Shown here in pieces: positions 17,569-25,498 of a stretch of 58,473 nt of DNA. Origin of the DNA: Halorubrum saccharovorum DSM 1137 (GTDB lineage Archaea; Halobacteriota; Halobacteria; Halobacteriales; Haloferacaceae); contig NZ_AOJE01000010.1 of NCBI RefSeq assembly GCF_000337915.1, positions 34,740 to 93,212 of the forward strand, in the 5' to 3' direction. Made by a program: the position numbers and the translations under genes. Position 1 is the stretch's first letter. The number at the start of each line of letters is the position of its first letter. The notes below the pieces were generated by a model, which was not told where the DNA came from, searched no databases, and saw nothing but the letters and a program-made list of their open reading frames with translations.

Positions 17569-18270
17569 TCAGAAGGGGAGTCGCGGCTCGATACGAGCGA
17601 CGAGGTCTCTGACCGTTTCCTGCTTGTAGTAGCCGACGATCGACGCGAGGACGACGACCGCGATGAGCGCGAACGCTAAGAGGAACTGTCCGTCGGCGAT
17701 CCTGCCGCCGGCGTAGACGGTGAACACGTACGCCGGCAGGCGACCGACGCTGATCACGGCGATGAAGGTGGGGAGCTTCCACTTCGTGAGCCCGCTCAGA
17801 AAGCAGATGGCGTCGTCCGGAAGACCGGGGATGATCACGAACGCGAACAGCCCCGGAACCCCGACCGTGTCGACGAATCCGTCGAAGCGGGCGACCACGT
17901 CCTCGTGAATCACGTCCTCGACGAACGACCGACCGTACCGTTTCGCGAGCGAGAAGGCGATCGAGCTCCCGATCAGCACGCCCGTGAGGCTGTAAACGGT
18001 GCCCCAAAAGGAGCCGAAGAGATAGCCCGCGACGAGGGCGACAACCTGTCCGGGGATCGGTGCGACGATGACCTGGAGGGCCTGGATGGCGATGAACACG
18101 AGCGGGGCGAGGACGCCGAACTGCTGGAGCCACACCCGCAACGCTTCGGCGTTCGTGATGAATCCCGCGTACTCGCGGACGAAGAGGTAGAGGGCGACGA
18201 ACCCGACGGCGACGCCGACGAGCGCGAGGATTCCCCGCCGTCTGTCCGACGCCGAGGCGAAGAGTCTCAT
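17569..18270 (-). CDS. TVP38/TMEM64 (DedA/SNARE-associated) family membrane protein
   Basis: 233 aa from ATG 18270. About six hydrophobic segments surround the SNARE-associated core, with IVAPIPGQVVALVAGYLFG, GSSIAFSLAKRYGR and IPGLPDDAICFLSGLTKW matching the conserved Pro/Gly motifs. DedA/VTT proteins act as lipid scramblases or transporters. The in-frame extension to 18828 runs through the island boundary and is rejected. Confidence 0.88.
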   Translation of the reverse strand: MRLFASASDRRRGILALVGVAVGFVALYLFVREYAGFITNAEALRVWLQQFGVLAPLVFIAIQALQVIVAPIPGQVVALVAGYLFGSFWGTVYSLTGVLIGSSIAFSLAKRYGRSFVEDVIHEDVVARFDGFVDTVGVPGLFAFVIIPGLPDDAICFLSGLTKWKLPTFIAVISVGRLPAYVFTVYAGGRIADGQFLLAFALIAVVVLASIVGYYKQETVRDLVARIEPRLPF

Positions 18271-18410
18271 TCGTGTTGTACCCGGCCAGCGGTGGACTTG
18301 AAGCTTGTTAAAGTAACAGTTGTCGGGGACGACTACGTCTGGTTTCCGCCTCTCGTCACTCGGGAGAACGGGTGCGGCCACCCGGAAGACCGTCGTTAGT
18401 CGATCAAAAG

Positions 18411-18434
18411 TGCGGGAGAAGTGGGCAGGCACGA
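18411..18434. repeat. att-like direct repeat, left copy (displaced tRNA-Pro 3' end)
   Basis: TGCGGGAGAAGTGGGC followed by AGGCACGA. It matches 25475-25498 at 23 of 24 positions; the difference is A for C in the acceptor stem. The orientation is direct, as needed for site-specific integration into a tRNA 3' end. Confidence 0.75.
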
Positions 18435-18587
18435 TGTCATCTAACCGTGTTCGTGATCGGCTCGCACTGTTCTCCCGTGTCGTTCTGCCCAGTTGCGTTC
18501 GTGATCTGAGTCTCCGTTTTTCGTCAGCTGATCGACGTACTCCTGCCGCTGTTCCATCCGGTCTCGGTAGCGTTTCCACCGGTCCTC

Positions 18588-18950
18588 CTACGAGGCCCAG
18601 TCGTAGTGATTCTCGATCGTCTTCACCGTCGCGTCGACCCGCTCCGCGACCTCGGGCGGGATCTCCTGGTTCAGTTGCCACGTGATCGACCCCGTCCGTA
18701 TCGGATGGGGAGATCTCGACGACGGGCACTTGCTCAGGTGGACGTACCGCGTCCACTCGCAGGTGTCCGGGTCCTTGTCGTGCGGACAGCCTCCGGCCAC
18801 GCACGGCTGCGTAGCGCCGTAGCTCCACACCCGGTTCCCGTCGGCCGTCCCTGCGCGCTCGCTATGAGCGGCTTACGGCCGTGATCGTCCCGAACGTCGA
18901 AGCAATTCTCCCGGACGTACTCGCTGACGACGCGAGCGAGTTCGTCTTCG
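18588..18950 (-). pseudogene. Tyrosine integrase C-terminal remnant, frameshifted
   Basis: Reading down from about 18950: LARVVSEYVRENCFDVRDDH and PLIASAQGRPTG, then a frame change near 18850, then YGATQPC, CPHDKDPDTCEWT, SKCPSSRSPHPIRTGSITWQ and VAERVDATVKTIENHYDW. This is the C-terminal half of a haloarchaeal phage-type integrase: His-x-x-Arg box (PHPIRTG) and a terminal catalytic Tyr (ENHYDW). The N-terminal half and the first Arg box are gone, and the 5' side runs into a type IIG remnant. The position next to the left att copy fits an original island integrase. Confidence 0.75.
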
Positions 18951-19200
18951 TCGCCGTCTCTCGGAAGTTCGCGAACCCGATCGCCTCGTCGACGGCGACC
19001 GGAATGAAGTGCTCGATCAGGTCTGCCTCCCACTCAGTGGGGTCCGTGATCCGGAACGCCGGCAGGTACCCCGCCTCCGTGTAGTCCCACTGGTCGGTCT
19101 CGTGCCCGTCCTCGTCGTCGGGCTTGTAGCGGGTGGTGGCCTCTATGAGGACCGTGTTCGAGGACTCGCGATCGAAGGCCTGACCGAGTTGGATCAGTTC
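18930..19200 (-). pseudogene. Eco57I-type (type IIG) restriction-modification protein, C-terminal fragment
   Basis: One uninterrupted frame with no start codon reads ELIQLGQAFDRESSNTVLIE, then TTRYKPDDEDGHETDQWDY, AGYLPAFRITDPTEWEADLI and VAVDEAIGFANFRETATKTN. I recognise this as the C-terminal part of haloarchaeal Eco57I-family RM enzymes, from memory of the family. It begins right after the amidase stop and joins the integrase remnant, so it is a scar of at least two rearrangements. There is no methylase or nuclease domain. Confidence 0.6.
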
Positions 19201-19215
19201 AGGCCTTCCGCGATA

Positions 19216-21057
19216 CTATCCGGATTCGGATCCGTCTCCGATCGTCCGCAGATCCGGCGGATCCTCGTCACAGCCTAAGCGTTTCGCCGTTCGATTTTTA
19301 TGCTGACTCTCGTTCCACGATTCGATCACGTCCGGTGTCCACTCCTCGACTTCCGGCTCGACCGATCCAAAGGACTCGGGCGAACGTCGCTTCGAGCTCA
19401 CCTGCTCATACGCGTACCCGAGTTCAAACAGCACCTCTTCCTGGTACTCCCGGGCGAAGAATTCGATCCCGACCGGTAGATCGCTTTCCGCTGTAAAGCC
19501 AGCTGGCACGGTCATCGACGGGAACTCCAGCGCCGGCGTCAACTGAGCGTTCGAACCCCACGATTCGTTTGTGTCGAGCGTGGGCGGAGTTTGCTTGAGA
19601 GTCGGGTATACGATCGCGTCGAGATCGTGTTCGGCCATCGTTTGGAGGACGAACTCCTGTAGGTCATCGCGTCGGCTTAGCCCATAGAGATAGTCGACGT
19701 TCTCGTCAAGCGCATCGACGTCCACCTCTTCTCGGGACCGAATGTAGCAGATCTCCGGAGCGAACAGTTCGGAGTCGACAATATCTTCCAGCGTATCGGG
19801 CTGATCTTGATCATCCAGGCTGTCGAGATAGCTGTTGATATCACGATTGAACTCATCTCCCGACGAGACGTTCGCTTCGTTGATGAAGTCCCAAGAGGGC
19901 GGGTCAACCGGGTCGACGACTGTGGCGCCCCCTTCCCTGAGATCGTCTAGCGCCTCGTTGAACACCGTTTCGACCGCTTTGGCGTCTGCGATCGTATCTG
20001 GGTCTTCCTCGTCGTCGTCCGGGCCGACCCAGTCCCGGTACACGCCGATACGAGCGCCCTCCAGACCGTCTTCGTTGAGATAGTCAGTATAGCTCCCTTC
20101 ATCATCGATGGGTGTTCGACGGACGCTTTCGGCGGTCTCCGAATCTGCTGGATCGTAGCCAACCATCGCGTCCGTTAGCAGTGCCGCGTCTCTAACTGAC
20201 CGAGTCATCGGTCCCGAGGTATCCTCCGTGAGCGCTAGCGGGACGATTCCGTCCCGACTAATCAGGCCGGTGGAGGGGCGAAGCCCCACCAGACTGTTCG
20301 CTGCCGCAGGTACTCGAACAGAGCCGCCGGTATCAGATCCAGTTCCGAGCACACCGAGGTTTGCTGCAATACCGGCCCCTGTCCCGCCACTCGACCCGCC
20401 AGCGGAGTGCGTTAGTTCGTATGGGTTGTACGTCACGCCTCCGAATGAACTCACAGTGTTGTAGGAGAACGCGAACTCACTGAGGTTGGTCTTGGCGAGG
20501 ACGATGCCGCCTGCATTACGTATCCAAGATACGATCGTGGCGTCGTCAGGTGGCGTCGAGTCTTTAAGTGAGACCGAGCCAGCAGTCGTTGGAATGTCTT
20601 CCGTATCGTGATTGTCCTTTAGCAGTACCGGGATTCCGTGAAGTGGACCGACTAATTCGTTCGATTCGAGCGCTTCGTCCAGTTCCTCAGCTCGGTCCAT
20701 GACGTGGGGGTTAATTCGAACGATCGCGCCAAGCTCATCCTCGAATTCCCGGATCCGCTCAAGATACTGTGCAACAACGCTCTGGACCGATATCTGATTC
20801 GTCCGGTACAGTTTCCGAAGCTCACCTGCCGTCGCCTCGATTGGATCGAACTCCGGTTTTCCTGGCGGTTTTTTCGGTTTATTGCCCGGGTGACCTTCTG
20901 GTTTACCACGAGGGGGATCTGCAAGTGCTGTATTTGGCAGCAGACCTGCGCTGCCTATCACACCTATCGAACCTAGGATCGTCCGTCTATTTATTGATGA
21001 AAGAACGGATTTTGATTCATCTTTGCTATCTTCCTGTTCCAAATTGCCCTTCGACAT
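19216..21057 (-). CDS. Amidase-signature enzyme with Tat signal
   Basis: 613 aa. The N-terminus has a twin-arginine signal (NRRTILGSIGVIGSAGLL, residues 23-40), so it is exported folded. After a Pro/Lys-rich linker comes a full amidase domain: Lys147 (VLLKDN), cis-Ser at 222/223 (AGGSSGG) and Ser nucleophile 246 (GSDTGGSVR), which form the Ser-cisSer-Lys triad. It should hydrolyse amides, perhaps peptide amides or wall-like substrates; the exact substrate is unknown. Base composition is clearly lower in GC than neighbouring core genes, in keeping with acquisition on the island. Confidence 0.88.
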   Translation of the reverse strand: MSKGNLEQEDSKDESKSVLSSINRRTILGSIGVIGSAGLLPNTALADPPRGKPEGHPGNKPKKPPGKPEFDPIEATAGELRKLYRTNQISVQSVVAQYLERIREFEDELGAIVRINPHVMDRAEELDEALESNELVGPLHGIPVLLKDNHDTEDIPTTAGSVSLKDSTPPDDATIVSWIRNAGGIVLAKTNLSEFAFSYNTVSSFGGVTYNPYELTHSAGGSSGGTGAGIAANLGVLGTGSDTGGSVRVPAAANSLVGLRPSTGLISRDGIVPLALTEDTSGPMTRSVRDAALLTDAMVGYDPADSETAESVRRTPIDDEGSYTDYLNEDGLEGARIGVYRDWVGPDDDEEDPDTIADAKAVETVFNEALDDLREGGATVVDPVDPPSWDFINEANVSSGDEFNRDINSYLDSLDDQDQPDTLEDIVDSELFAPEICYIRSREEVDVDALDENVDYLYGLSRRDDLQEFVLQTMAEHDLDAIVYPTLKQTPPTLDTNESWGSNAQLTPALEFPSMTVPAGFTAESDLPVGIEFFAREYQEEVLFELGYAYEQVSSKRRSPESFGSVEPEVEEWTPDVIESWNESQHKNRTAKRLGCDEDPPDLRTIGDGSESG

Positions 21058-21259
21058 ACAAAACGTCAGATGATTCTAGTTTATATTAGTCTTTTGTACA
21101 AATTTGATATTATTAGCACAGGACCACACATGTTCCCGGATGAATATTAGGGAATATCTATAATATCTATTCATACGAGGGGATTATCGAGGAATAAGGA
21201 GCGGATCAGAAATATTTGAGCAGAAATGATGGGATATATAGTATCTGTAGAATATCCTT
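21058..21259. promoter_or_regulatory. AT-rich spacer upstream of the amidase
   Basis: About 200 bp of unusually AT-rich DNA with several TATA-like stretches (for example GTTTATATTAG near 21080 and AATATCTATAATATC near 21155). It must contain the amidase promoter on the minus strand. No ORF, tRNA or clear repeat is seen. Confidence 0.4.
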
Positions 21260-21868
21260 CTACGACTCGATCTGCCACGTAATTGCCGCCCCTTGCGCCT
21301 GCACCGGATGCTGCAGGCCGTCGAACTCCGCAACCCCACACACGTCGACGTCGATATCGAACCAGTGCTCGATGTCGCGAGCCGTCTTGTCGGCCAACCG
21401 TTCAGCCGTATACTGCTCGGGAAGATTCGCGACGGTTTCCGGGTCGTCGTCCGATCGCTCGTAGAACAGCCCGAGCAACCCCCCGTCACGATCGAACCCG
21501 GACTCGTGGAGCTTCTGGGCGTCGCTCAGCAGGGTGTGCTCGTGAAACGGGCTGAACACGCGCATCGGCATCGAGTCCTCCGGATCGCCGTTCGCCCGCC
21601 AGTATCGGAGGAGCTTGCATTCGACCGGGATCCCGTCCGGGAGGACGAGATCGCAACTCTCGGAGCCATCGGGATACGGGACCTCCAACCGGGTGTCACC
21701 GTACGCCGCGCTGTGGCGCCGTAGCTCGTCGACGAGGAGTTCCACCTGCTGCGTCTCGTCCTCCGAGCCGATCCCGTCTCCGTACTGTCCCTCGGTGTTC
21801 CGATCGACAGTCGGGATGACAGTTGCGAGGTCGTCAGCCAACCGTGTCAGCGCGTTCTCGCTGGTCAC
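21260..21868 (-). CDS. PD-(D/E)XK-like nuclease A (uncharacterised)
   Basis: 202 aa. D73, E83 and K85 in SCDLVLPDGIPVECKLLRYW give the D-x9-E-x-K pattern of PD-(D/E)XK nucleases, preceded by the predicted strand TRLEVPYPDG. The protein also contains a conserved-looking FSPFHEHTLLSDAQKLHESG. No full family name can be given. It lies 5 nt downstream of nuclease B in the same operon, with no methylase next to it. Function as a restriction or anti-invader nuclease is inference. Confidence 0.6.
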   Translation of the reverse strand: MTSENALTRLADDLATVIPTVDRNTEGQYGDGIGSEDETQQVELLVDELRRHSAAYGDTRLEVPYPDGSESCDLVLPDGIPVECKLLRYWRANGDPEDSMPMRVFSPFHEHTLLSDAQKLHESGFDRDGGLLGLFYERSDDDPETVANLPEQYTAERLADKTARDIEHWFDIDVDVCGVAEFDGLQHPVQAQGAAITWQIES

Positions 21869-21873
21869 GTTCC

Positions 21874-22413
21874 TCAGTACCCGATCAGCAGCGTCTCGAA
21901 GGGGAGTTCGATCCGGCCCGACGCATACACGGTGTCGATCACGTCGCTGCTCTTCTCGTACGCTCGGCTCTCAGTCGTTCGGCCGCCGCTGTTGTACCGA
22001 TACACGTTCGGAACCACGAGCACGAGCGTGTCCACTTGGACCATCACCGCCGCTTGCACTATGTCTCGGTACAGTGCGTTCCCCAACACGGCTCGCGACG
22101 CCTCTACCTCCAGTCCGTACCGCTTGCTCTCGTGATACCCGTCAACCTCGTACTGGAGGTCCGCCTCGCCGTTCTCGCCGAACAACACCGGTCGGAAGAT
22201 CTTCTCGTCGTTCGCTTTGCCTTCCTCGATCTCGAACCCGATCGCCTCCAGGTCGTCGCGAACGACATCGAGCACGTCGTCGCTCTTTAGCCCGTTGTCG
22301 CCCTCAGCTGTCGAGATCGCGTCCTCGTTTGCCCGAAACCCGGCAACGATCTCGTCGACAAAATCAGGCGGCGCATGAGTCCGTGGAAAGTAGCAGTAGC
22401 GAATGTCAGACAT
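21874..22413 (-). CDS. PD-(D/E)XK-like nuclease B (uncharacterised)
   Basis: 179 aa. QYEVDGYHESKRYGLEVEAS has a D91 / E102-x-E104 arrangement like the BglII/BamHI-type E-x-E variants. DIVQAAVMVQVDTLVLVVPN and YASGRIELPFETLLIGY complete a fold I have seen in broadly distributed restriction-endonuclease-like proteins. It is the first gene of a two-gene operon with nuclease A. The pair may form one heteromeric enzyme, since both halves carry an active-site-like motif. Confidence 0.55.
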   Translation of the reverse strand: MSDIRYCYFPRTHAPPDFVDEIVAGFRANEDAISTAEGDNGLKSDDVLDVVRDDLEAIGFEIEEGKANDEKIFRPVLFGENGEADLQYEVDGYHESKRYGLEVEASRAVLGNALYRDIVQAAVMVQVDTLVLVVPNVYRYNSGGRTTESRAYEKSSDVIDTVYASGRIELPFETLLIGY

Positions 22414-22547
22414 GGATCCGTCGTCGACGGCCGGGTGTAAGAATCCACAGGGAGGCTACTGGGTCACGTCGTTGGGCTATTCGGATCCTCGGCCGATCAG
22501 CATCCGACAGAGAGGGAGTCGTGACCGGACGTCTAGAGAACCGGGCC

Positions 22548-23009
22548 TCACGCCGCCGCGCGCTCCTCACCGGAGTCGCTCACGGTGAGTTCGACATCGA
22601 GGCGGATGCGTTCGTACGGGAGGTACGGCCGCTTCGAGCGCTCGTCGTCTTCGACGATGAAGACGATGCCGTAGTCCGAAAGAAGCGTGACATCGTCGTG
22701 GACCGTCCTGTAGTCCCGATCGAGCTCCTCCGCGAGCGCGCTGATGCTCTCCGCGGCGCCGTCGGTGTCCATCAGCGTCTGGAGCAGTTCGATCCGCCGA
22801 TCGGTGAGGATCTTCCGCAGCTCGCCGACCGTCGCGAACGACACCACCGCGGGCTGCGCTTCCCCCTGAGCGGCCGCGTCGACCGTGCCGAACGTGTCCT
22901 CGCGCATTGCGTCGAACGACTCGACGGTGACGCGAAGCACGCCGGGGTGCGGCCGGTCGCGAGGGTCGCTGTACTTGTCGGGCCAACCGTCGTTGTCGGA
23001 TTCAGTCAT
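22548..23009 (-). CDS. HTH antitoxin of a TumE-type toxin-antitoxin pair
   Basis: 153 aa. The middle contains a winged helix-turn-helix (RRIELLQTLMDT, ISALAEELDRDYRTVHDDV, LLSDYGIVFIVEDDERSKRP), like the HVO_A0114 family of putative DNA-binding proteins, which act as antitoxins for TumE (DUF6516) toxins. Its start overlaps the toxin stop by 8 nt, so both come from one message. It probably represses the shared promoter at ~23,330. Confidence 0.75.
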   Translation of the reverse strand: MTESDNDGWPDKYSDPRDRPHPGVLRVTVESFDAMREDTFGTVDAAAQGEAQPAVVSFATVGELRKILTDRRIELLQTLMDTDGAAESISALAEELDRDYRTVHDDVTLLSDYGIVFIVEDDERSKRPYLPYERIRLDVELTVSDSGEERAAA

Positions 23010-23304
23010 TGGTGGTCTCCGTGTCCGCCAGCGTCGCGATCTCGTTCAGGAACCGAGCCACGTGCGCCGCGATCCCGTGGAACTCGATCTCTGTGTCTTC
23101 GCCGAACCGAACGTGCCGGTGATGCCAGCCGAGATCGTCGTCGTCGTGCGCGTCGTCGTATCGGAGCAGTTCGCCGGTCTCGGGATGATAGTACTGAAAC
23201 CGGTAGAACCACCCGTCCGGATACTCCTCGTCACGGATCGCGAATATCTCCACGCGTCCACCGGGGACGGCGCGGTTCAACTCGATCGGGTGGTGCTCCG
23301 GCAT
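23002..23304 (-). CDS. TumE-like (DUF6516) toxin
   Basis: 100 aa, first gene of the pair. GWFYRFQYYHPETGELLRYD, the central DDDDLGWHHRHVRFGE and the C-terminal helix VARFLNEIATLA match the compact TumE/DUF6516 family, proposed to be RNA-acting toxins. The toxin-first order with a downstream HTH antitoxin is usual for this family. The TA pair may have helped keep the island in place. Confidence 0.75.
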   Translation of the reverse strand: MPEHHPIELNRAVPGGRVEIFAIRDEEYPDGWFYRFQYYHPETGELLRYDDAHDDDDLGWHHRHVRFGEDTEIEFHGIAAHVARFLNEIATLADTETTND

Positions 23305-23321
23305 CCTGCTGTACTGTAACC

Positions 23322-23340
23322 TATGTCCCCATAGAACATA
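23322..23340. promoter_or_regulatory. Palindromic operator/promoter of the TA pair
   Basis: TATGT (23322-23326) and ACATA (23336-23340) form an inverted repeat with a 9-nt spacer, 18-36 nt upstream of the toxin start. It overlaps the only TATA-like sequence there (CTTATGTTCTATG on the minus strand), so binding by the antitoxin would block transcription. Confidence 0.45.
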
Positions 23341-23417
23341 AGTCTACTTCCGAATTTGTCGCTCTGATTCAGTTGGGAGAGGACACCTAGATGGTCAGCA
23401 GTGTGGCAAAACTGTGA

Positions 23418-23729
23418 TCACATCATTCCGTGTTTTTCGTAGAATTCTTCGAGGGTGTCACAGTCGTGTTCATCTTTCATCGTTACCCATCCCCCGAATC
23501 GGTATCTTCGCCAGCATTTTTGCCCGTTGATGAATACCGGGTTGGTCCCGGTTTCTGGTTCCATTTGTATCCCGCCGTCGCGATCTGGTTCGCGGTCAAG
23601 ATATTCGAAGCCGTACTTCGCGGGCCCGCCGTCATCACCTACAGCCTGCTCGTCACAGTCGTTGCAGACGGGGTTTGGATAGTTACCCGTGGCGCCCCCC
23701 ACAGTACTACCGCAAATCGGACAATCCAT
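23418..23729 (-). CDS. Small zinc-ribbon protein, unknown function
   Basis: 103 aa from ATG 23729 (MDCPICGSTVGG); the frame is open to 23789 but that would overlap the upstream integrase remnant. Two CxxC knuckles (CPIC and CNDC) form a zinc ribbon, followed by an acidic Gly/Asp-rich region and GQKCWRRYRFGGWVTM. Such short zinc-ribbon proteins are common on haloarchaeal mobile elements. No function can be assigned. Confidence 0.5.
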   Translation of the reverse strand: MDCPICGSTVGGATGNYPNPVCNDCDEQAVGDDGGPAKYGFEYLDREPDRDGGIQMEPETGTNPVFINGQKCWRRYRFGGWVTMKDEHDCDTLEEFYEKHGMM

Positions 23730-23752
23730 GTCTGGAAGTTGAGATGTTGGGA

Positions 23753-24070
23753 CTATGAGTGTGTTGCTCGAATCCTCTGCAGGCGGCAAAAATACGAACC
23801 GGCCGGTCTCAGAACACAGTCTATCGAAATATGCGGGGATCTCGATGCGAATACCGGCCAGGCCCGGTCGATGTGGTCGTAGACCCGCTCGGTCGTCTGG
23901 ATGCTCGCGTGTCGAAGTCGGTTCCGCACGTCGTAGAACGTGTTTCCTCCTTCGATGTTCAGCATCCGATAGGCGACGCTGTGGCGGAGCGTGTGCGACG
24001 TCACGTCTTCCGAGCTTCTCGCCCGGCGACGGTCATCGGCCGCACGGCGGCGGTAACAGCTGCGTCTCAC
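23753..24070 (-). pseudogene. Second integrase remnant (catalytic C-terminus only)
   Basis: TSHTLRHSVAYRMLNIEGG and VRNRLRHASIQTTERVYDHI contain the His-x-x-Arg box, the second His and the catalytic Tyr of tyrosine recombinases. Upstream of about 24040 the frame is Arg-rich and not integrase-like, so the SAM-like DNA-binding domain and the first Arg are missing. It is not a fragment of the 18.6-kb remnant, because both carry their own His-Arg box and Tyr. Confidence 0.7.
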
Positions 24071-24206
24071 ACGACATTCCGTTCCGACTCGGTCGACATC
24101 CGGTCAGCCTGTCGCGACGGCCACAGCACGCCAACGCCTTCTACCGCCTATTAATTGCTAGTTGTGAACAAACCTACCGGTTTGCAACGAACTTTACGGT
24201 GAGCTC

Positions 24207-24890
24207 GTGACGGACCAGCTGATGTCGATGTTACACACCGAGTCGGTCGATCGGCTGCTTTCGCTCGCGTCGACCGACCGGGACGCCGTCCTCGAAGAGA
24301 TGGAAGAGCGCGCCGAGCGTGATGGATTCCCGACCGTCGGTCCGGAGGTCGGTTCGACACTCCGCCTCGCGGCCCGCCTCGCGGACGTGGACACTGTCTT
24401 CGAGTTGGGCTCGGGCTACGGCTACTCCGCGTACTGGATCGCGCCGGTCGTGGGGAGCGACGGAACCATCGTGCTCACAGAGGTCGACGAGGACGAGCTC
24501 GACGCCGCTCGGACATACTTCGAACGCGGCGGCTACGACGACCGCGCAGTCTTCGAACACGGCGACGCCCTAGAGACGGTCGAGCGCTACGACGGCCCCT
24601 TCGACATGGTGCTTCTCGATCACGAGAACGATCGCTACGTCGAAGGCTTCGAGGCCGTTCGAGAGAAGGTCGCGCCGGGTGGCCTCGTCATCGCGGACAA
24701 CGTGCTCCACTCGACCGGGATGGATCCAGACGACGTGGTTGCGTATCTCGAAGACGGGACGGAACCGGACACGGACTCCTCGCTGCCCGGTATCATGGCC
24801 TACTATGAGCGAGTTCGAGCCGATCCCGACTTCGAGACGACCGTCCTCCCCGTCGGTGAGGGGCTGTTCGCCTCGGTCCGCGTCCGCTGA
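24207..24890 (+). CDS. SAM-dependent O-methyltransferase family protein
   Basis: 227 aa from GTG 24207; ATG 24222 is an alternative. Motif I is DTVFELGSGYGYSAYW, motif II-like VLTEVDEDELDAAR, and FDMVLLDHENDRYVEGFEAV and PGGLVIADNVLHSTG follow the O-methyltransferase family 3 (catechol-like) pattern. The substrate is unknown. It is the only plus-strand gene in the island and the closest to core-like codon use. Confidence 0.85.
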   Translation: MTDQLMSMLHTESVDRLLSLASTDRDAVLEEMEERAERDGFPTVGPEVGSTLRLAARLADVDTVFELGSGYGYSAYWIAPVVGSDGTIVLTEVDEDELDAARTYFERGGYDDRAVFEHGDALETVERYDGPFDMVLLDHENDRYVEGFEAVREKVAPGGLVIADNVLHSTGMDPDDVVAYLEDGTEPDTDSSLPGIMAYYERVRADPDFETTVLPVGEGLFASVRVR

Positions 24891-24906
24891 TACCCGGTCC
24901 GACTTA

Positions 24907-25383
24907 TCACCGGTATTGTTCCAGACTGGTGAGCCGAGCGCGTTCTACGATATCGGGGTTCATCTCCCCTCCATCCCGTAGGGGGATGGAGAGCTGGCGC
25001 ACGCGCAAGCGAGTAAGTTCCCCGAAACGGGGTTCGCCATTGGCTACGTATGCTAAAATCAGGTGCGCAGTGGTGTCCTCGATAGCGGCAGGCGTGGAGA
25101 TGAGTAGTGGAATCTGGTCATCTTCCACGGACTGAATGTTTCCCCGATGGTCCCAGCCATCGTGGATCGCCTTCCAGTCCTCCTCTAAGTGGCGCATTTT
25201 GAGACGGAGCCTGGACAGGTCTTGCGCGTCTTCGTGATACTGATCGATATATCCATTCGAAGAGCTACTACAATAAACGCCGTCGTCGTCGATCTCTACA
25301 CTCGAATAGTGCGAGGGCTTATCATAATTCGCACGCGAAAGGTGTCCGACTCCAGACGAAATCCCATGAAGACGGGGACTCAC
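24907..25383 (-). CDS. Hypothetical acidic protein at the island's right end
   Basis: About 158 aa if it starts at GTG 25383; the frame is open farther but becomes Arg-rich. The C-terminal part is acidic and protein-like (VEIDDDGVYCSSSSNGYIDQ, LRLKMRHLEEDWKAIHDGWD, RFGELTRLRVRQLSIPLRDG). No family is recognised. Its 5' side faces the tRNA-Pro 3' end only ~90 nt away, so it may be truncated by integration. Confidence 0.45.
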   Translation of the reverse strand: MSPRLHGISSGVGHLSRANYDKPSHYSSVEIDDDGVYCSSSSNGYIDQYHEDAQDLSRLRLKMRHLEEDWKAIHDGWDHRGNIQSVEDDQIPLLISTPAAIEDTTAHLILAYVANGEPRFGELTRLRVRQLSIPLRDGGEMNPDIVERARLTSLEQYR

Positions 25384-25474
25384 GGATGCGACGCGATTCA
25401 CAGCAACCGCAGCGGTACGGTGCTGTGATGATGGAGCCGACGCTGTGTTGCGGTTTCGTCGGTTCCAAAACGGA

Positions 25475-25498
25475 TGCGGGAGAAGTGGGCCGGCACGA
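25475..25498. repeat. att-like direct repeat, right copy (tRNA-Pro 3' end)
   Basis: This 24-bp copy spans 11 bp of 3' flank plus the discriminator, acceptor stem and part of the T stem of tRNA-Pro. It keeps the tRNA sequence intact, as expected for the functional side of a tRNA-targeted insertion. Confidence 0.75.

Larger units (their letters stand above)
18411..25498. mobile_element. Decayed genomic island integrated at tRNA-Pro(CGG)
   Basis: The ends are a 24-bp direct repeat (18411-18434 and 25475-25498) with one mismatch. The right copy covers the 3' end of tRNA-Pro and the left copy is the displaced fragment. The ~7.1 kb inside is gene-poor, AT-richer in places (20.8-21.3 kb), and holds two unrelated integrase fragments, a restriction-modification fragment, nucleases and a toxin-antitoxin pair. 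No intact integrase is left, so the island is probably immobile. Confidence 0.75.

Noticed and set aside
18374-18397. Sequence resembling the tRNA-Pro anticodon arm near the left att copy
   Set aside because: The similarity (CGGCCACCCG) is short and in the wrong order relative to the displaced 3' end, so it is probably chance.
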